Positions 63,601 through 64,000 of a stretch of DNA of 64,000 nucleotides are shown here, in pieces (positions within the stretch are counted from its first letter, which is position 1; each line of letters opens with the position of its first letter). This DNA comes from Scortum barcoo (Eukaryota; Chordata; Actinopteri; Centrarchiformes; Terapontidae), in the NCBI GenBank assembly GCA_023238725.1, contig CM041541.1:11308044-11372043 (forward strand), in the 5' to 3' direction. The notes beneath the pieces were generated by a model. The model did no database searches and was not told the DNA's origin. It worked only from the letters and a program-made list of their open reading frames with translations. The translations under genes and the position numbers were made by a program.

Positions 63601-64000
63601 TGGAGCGCTCTCCTCCTTCACCTGCAGACCGACTCTGCCACGCACCGTCTCTCCCGTCCATCTGCCCACGCCTGCTCTCCTCCTGCTGATCTCCAACAGA
63701 GTTCCTGCTTATGAGGTGAAAGAAAAATAATAAAAGAGATCAGTCAGAGTGTGAAGAGGAAAAAGCACAGTGGGGAGATGAATATATAATCCTTCTCCCT
63801 GTCTGCTCTTTTCCTTCCTCTCTCCGCTCGATGTAGCTGCTGCTGAGCGGCGTGAAGGCCGGAGTGATCGCGGTGCTGTATGATCACAGAGGGACTCTCT
63901 CAGCTCTGTTAACCCAGGTGGAGAGGGCTCTTTCTGGGCGGAGAGTTCGGAGGCTGGGCCTGCTCGCTCCTGGAGGGACGGAGGAAATCCATCTGCATCA
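60667..64000 (+). CDS. ect2l: ECT2-like F-box/RhoGEF protein, 5' part (7 coding exons, runs off the right edge)
   Basis: Coding exons are 60667-60816, 61831-61943, 62077-62239, 62323-62578, 62669-62870, 63580-63715 and 63837 to beyond 64000. All introns are GT-AG and all phases fit, giving about 394 residues so far. The ATG at 60667 has a good context (gaacATGg). Residues 36-90 hold the FBXO16/ECT2L signature: FSTWTPLNNK, then LFEERMNLVLHWFDLWTDRQ. The F-box runs from about 104 to 150 (DFTAVLPRFLSLYVMSFLSP, then AAQVSWHW, then LW-type IW at 145-146). A GWFLPYTPGEKEFGAWK block and KLDWLTPREAAEQYGTLN follow at 154-196. Then come an acidic/basic helix at 204-227, a Ser/Gly/Arg-rich linker at about 228-295, and a hydrophobic alpha/beta region (LLLLISNRVPAYE onward) resembling DUF4347. 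FBXO16 is similar at the N-terminus but is shorter and lacks the last part. ECT2L also carries a Dbl-homology RhoGEF domain, which would lie outside this window. The F-box implies SKP1/CUL1 binding; that is inference from the family. Confidence 0.92.
63148..63240 (+). mobile_element. Degenerate fish interspersed repeat in ect2l intron 5
   Basis: The series tctgtggttcaatccctggc, tcctcctaggtgcatgtgaa, gtatccctgagcaaaga and then aatttgtacagcacttttca resembles a common teleost repeat: its ggttcgatccccggctcctcc, gcatgtcgaagtgtccttggg and tttgtacagcacttttca blocks appear in the same order. The copy is old and non-coding. The intron (62,871-63,579) also holds a T/A-rich stretch near 63,426. Confidence 0.5.

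Noticed and set aside
1..64000. CRISPR array, rRNA, tRNA or prokaryotic operon
   Set aside because: No regular spacer-repeat array, rRNA motif or cloverleaf with A and B boxes was seen. The only regular repeats are dinucleotides, and intron structure shows a eukaryotic genome.

Overview
The window reads as nuclear DNA of a bony fish, most likely a percomorph teleost. The reasons are short GT-AG introns, very dense (TG)n/(CA)n microsatellites, several degenerate copies of interspersed repeats I recognise from percomorph genomes, and two vertebrate genes whose order matches human 6q24 (CCDC28A then ECT2L, same strand). There is no sign of prokaryotic, organellar, rRNA, CRISPR or viral content.

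Layout. Bases 1 to about 56,700 hold no gene I can name. The left edge carries one or more possible 3' terminal exons of a plus-strand gene that lies mostly outside the window. The rest is AT-rich unique sequence broken up by dinucleotide repeats, purine/pyrimidine tracts, a few old transposon or SINE-like fragments and some GC-richer islands that could be conserved non-coding elements. No long open frame exists here. Four exon-like segments with plausible splice sites are reported only as candidates.

Bases about 56,740 to 60,055 hold a complete ccdc28a gene: five coding exons, 192 residues, GC-rich first exon, and a 3' UTR of about 1.25 kb ending at an AATAAA signal. Bases 60,667 to the right edge hold the first seven coding exons of ect2l: an N-terminal FBXO16/ECT2L-type region, an F-box, an acidic/basic helical segment, a Ser/Gly/Arg-rich linker, and the start of a fold resembling DUF4347. 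The RhoGEF (DH) part expected of ECT2L lies beyond 64,000. All exon phases in both genes agree, so neither looks like a pseudogene.

Functionally, CCDC28 proteins are small coiled-coil proteins; the paralogue CCDC28B is linked to cilium formation and mTORC2. ECT2L is an F-box plus RhoGEF protein. The two are neighbours by conserved synteny; nothing in the sequence shows that they work together. The long left part is best seen as intergenic or intronic regulatory territory. In human the head-to-head neighbour of CCDC28A is NHSL1, and I could not find its coding exons here. I did not find a convincing new biological system; the most unusual structural feature is the repeated pairing of opposed TG and CA tracts around 100 to 165 bp spacers.
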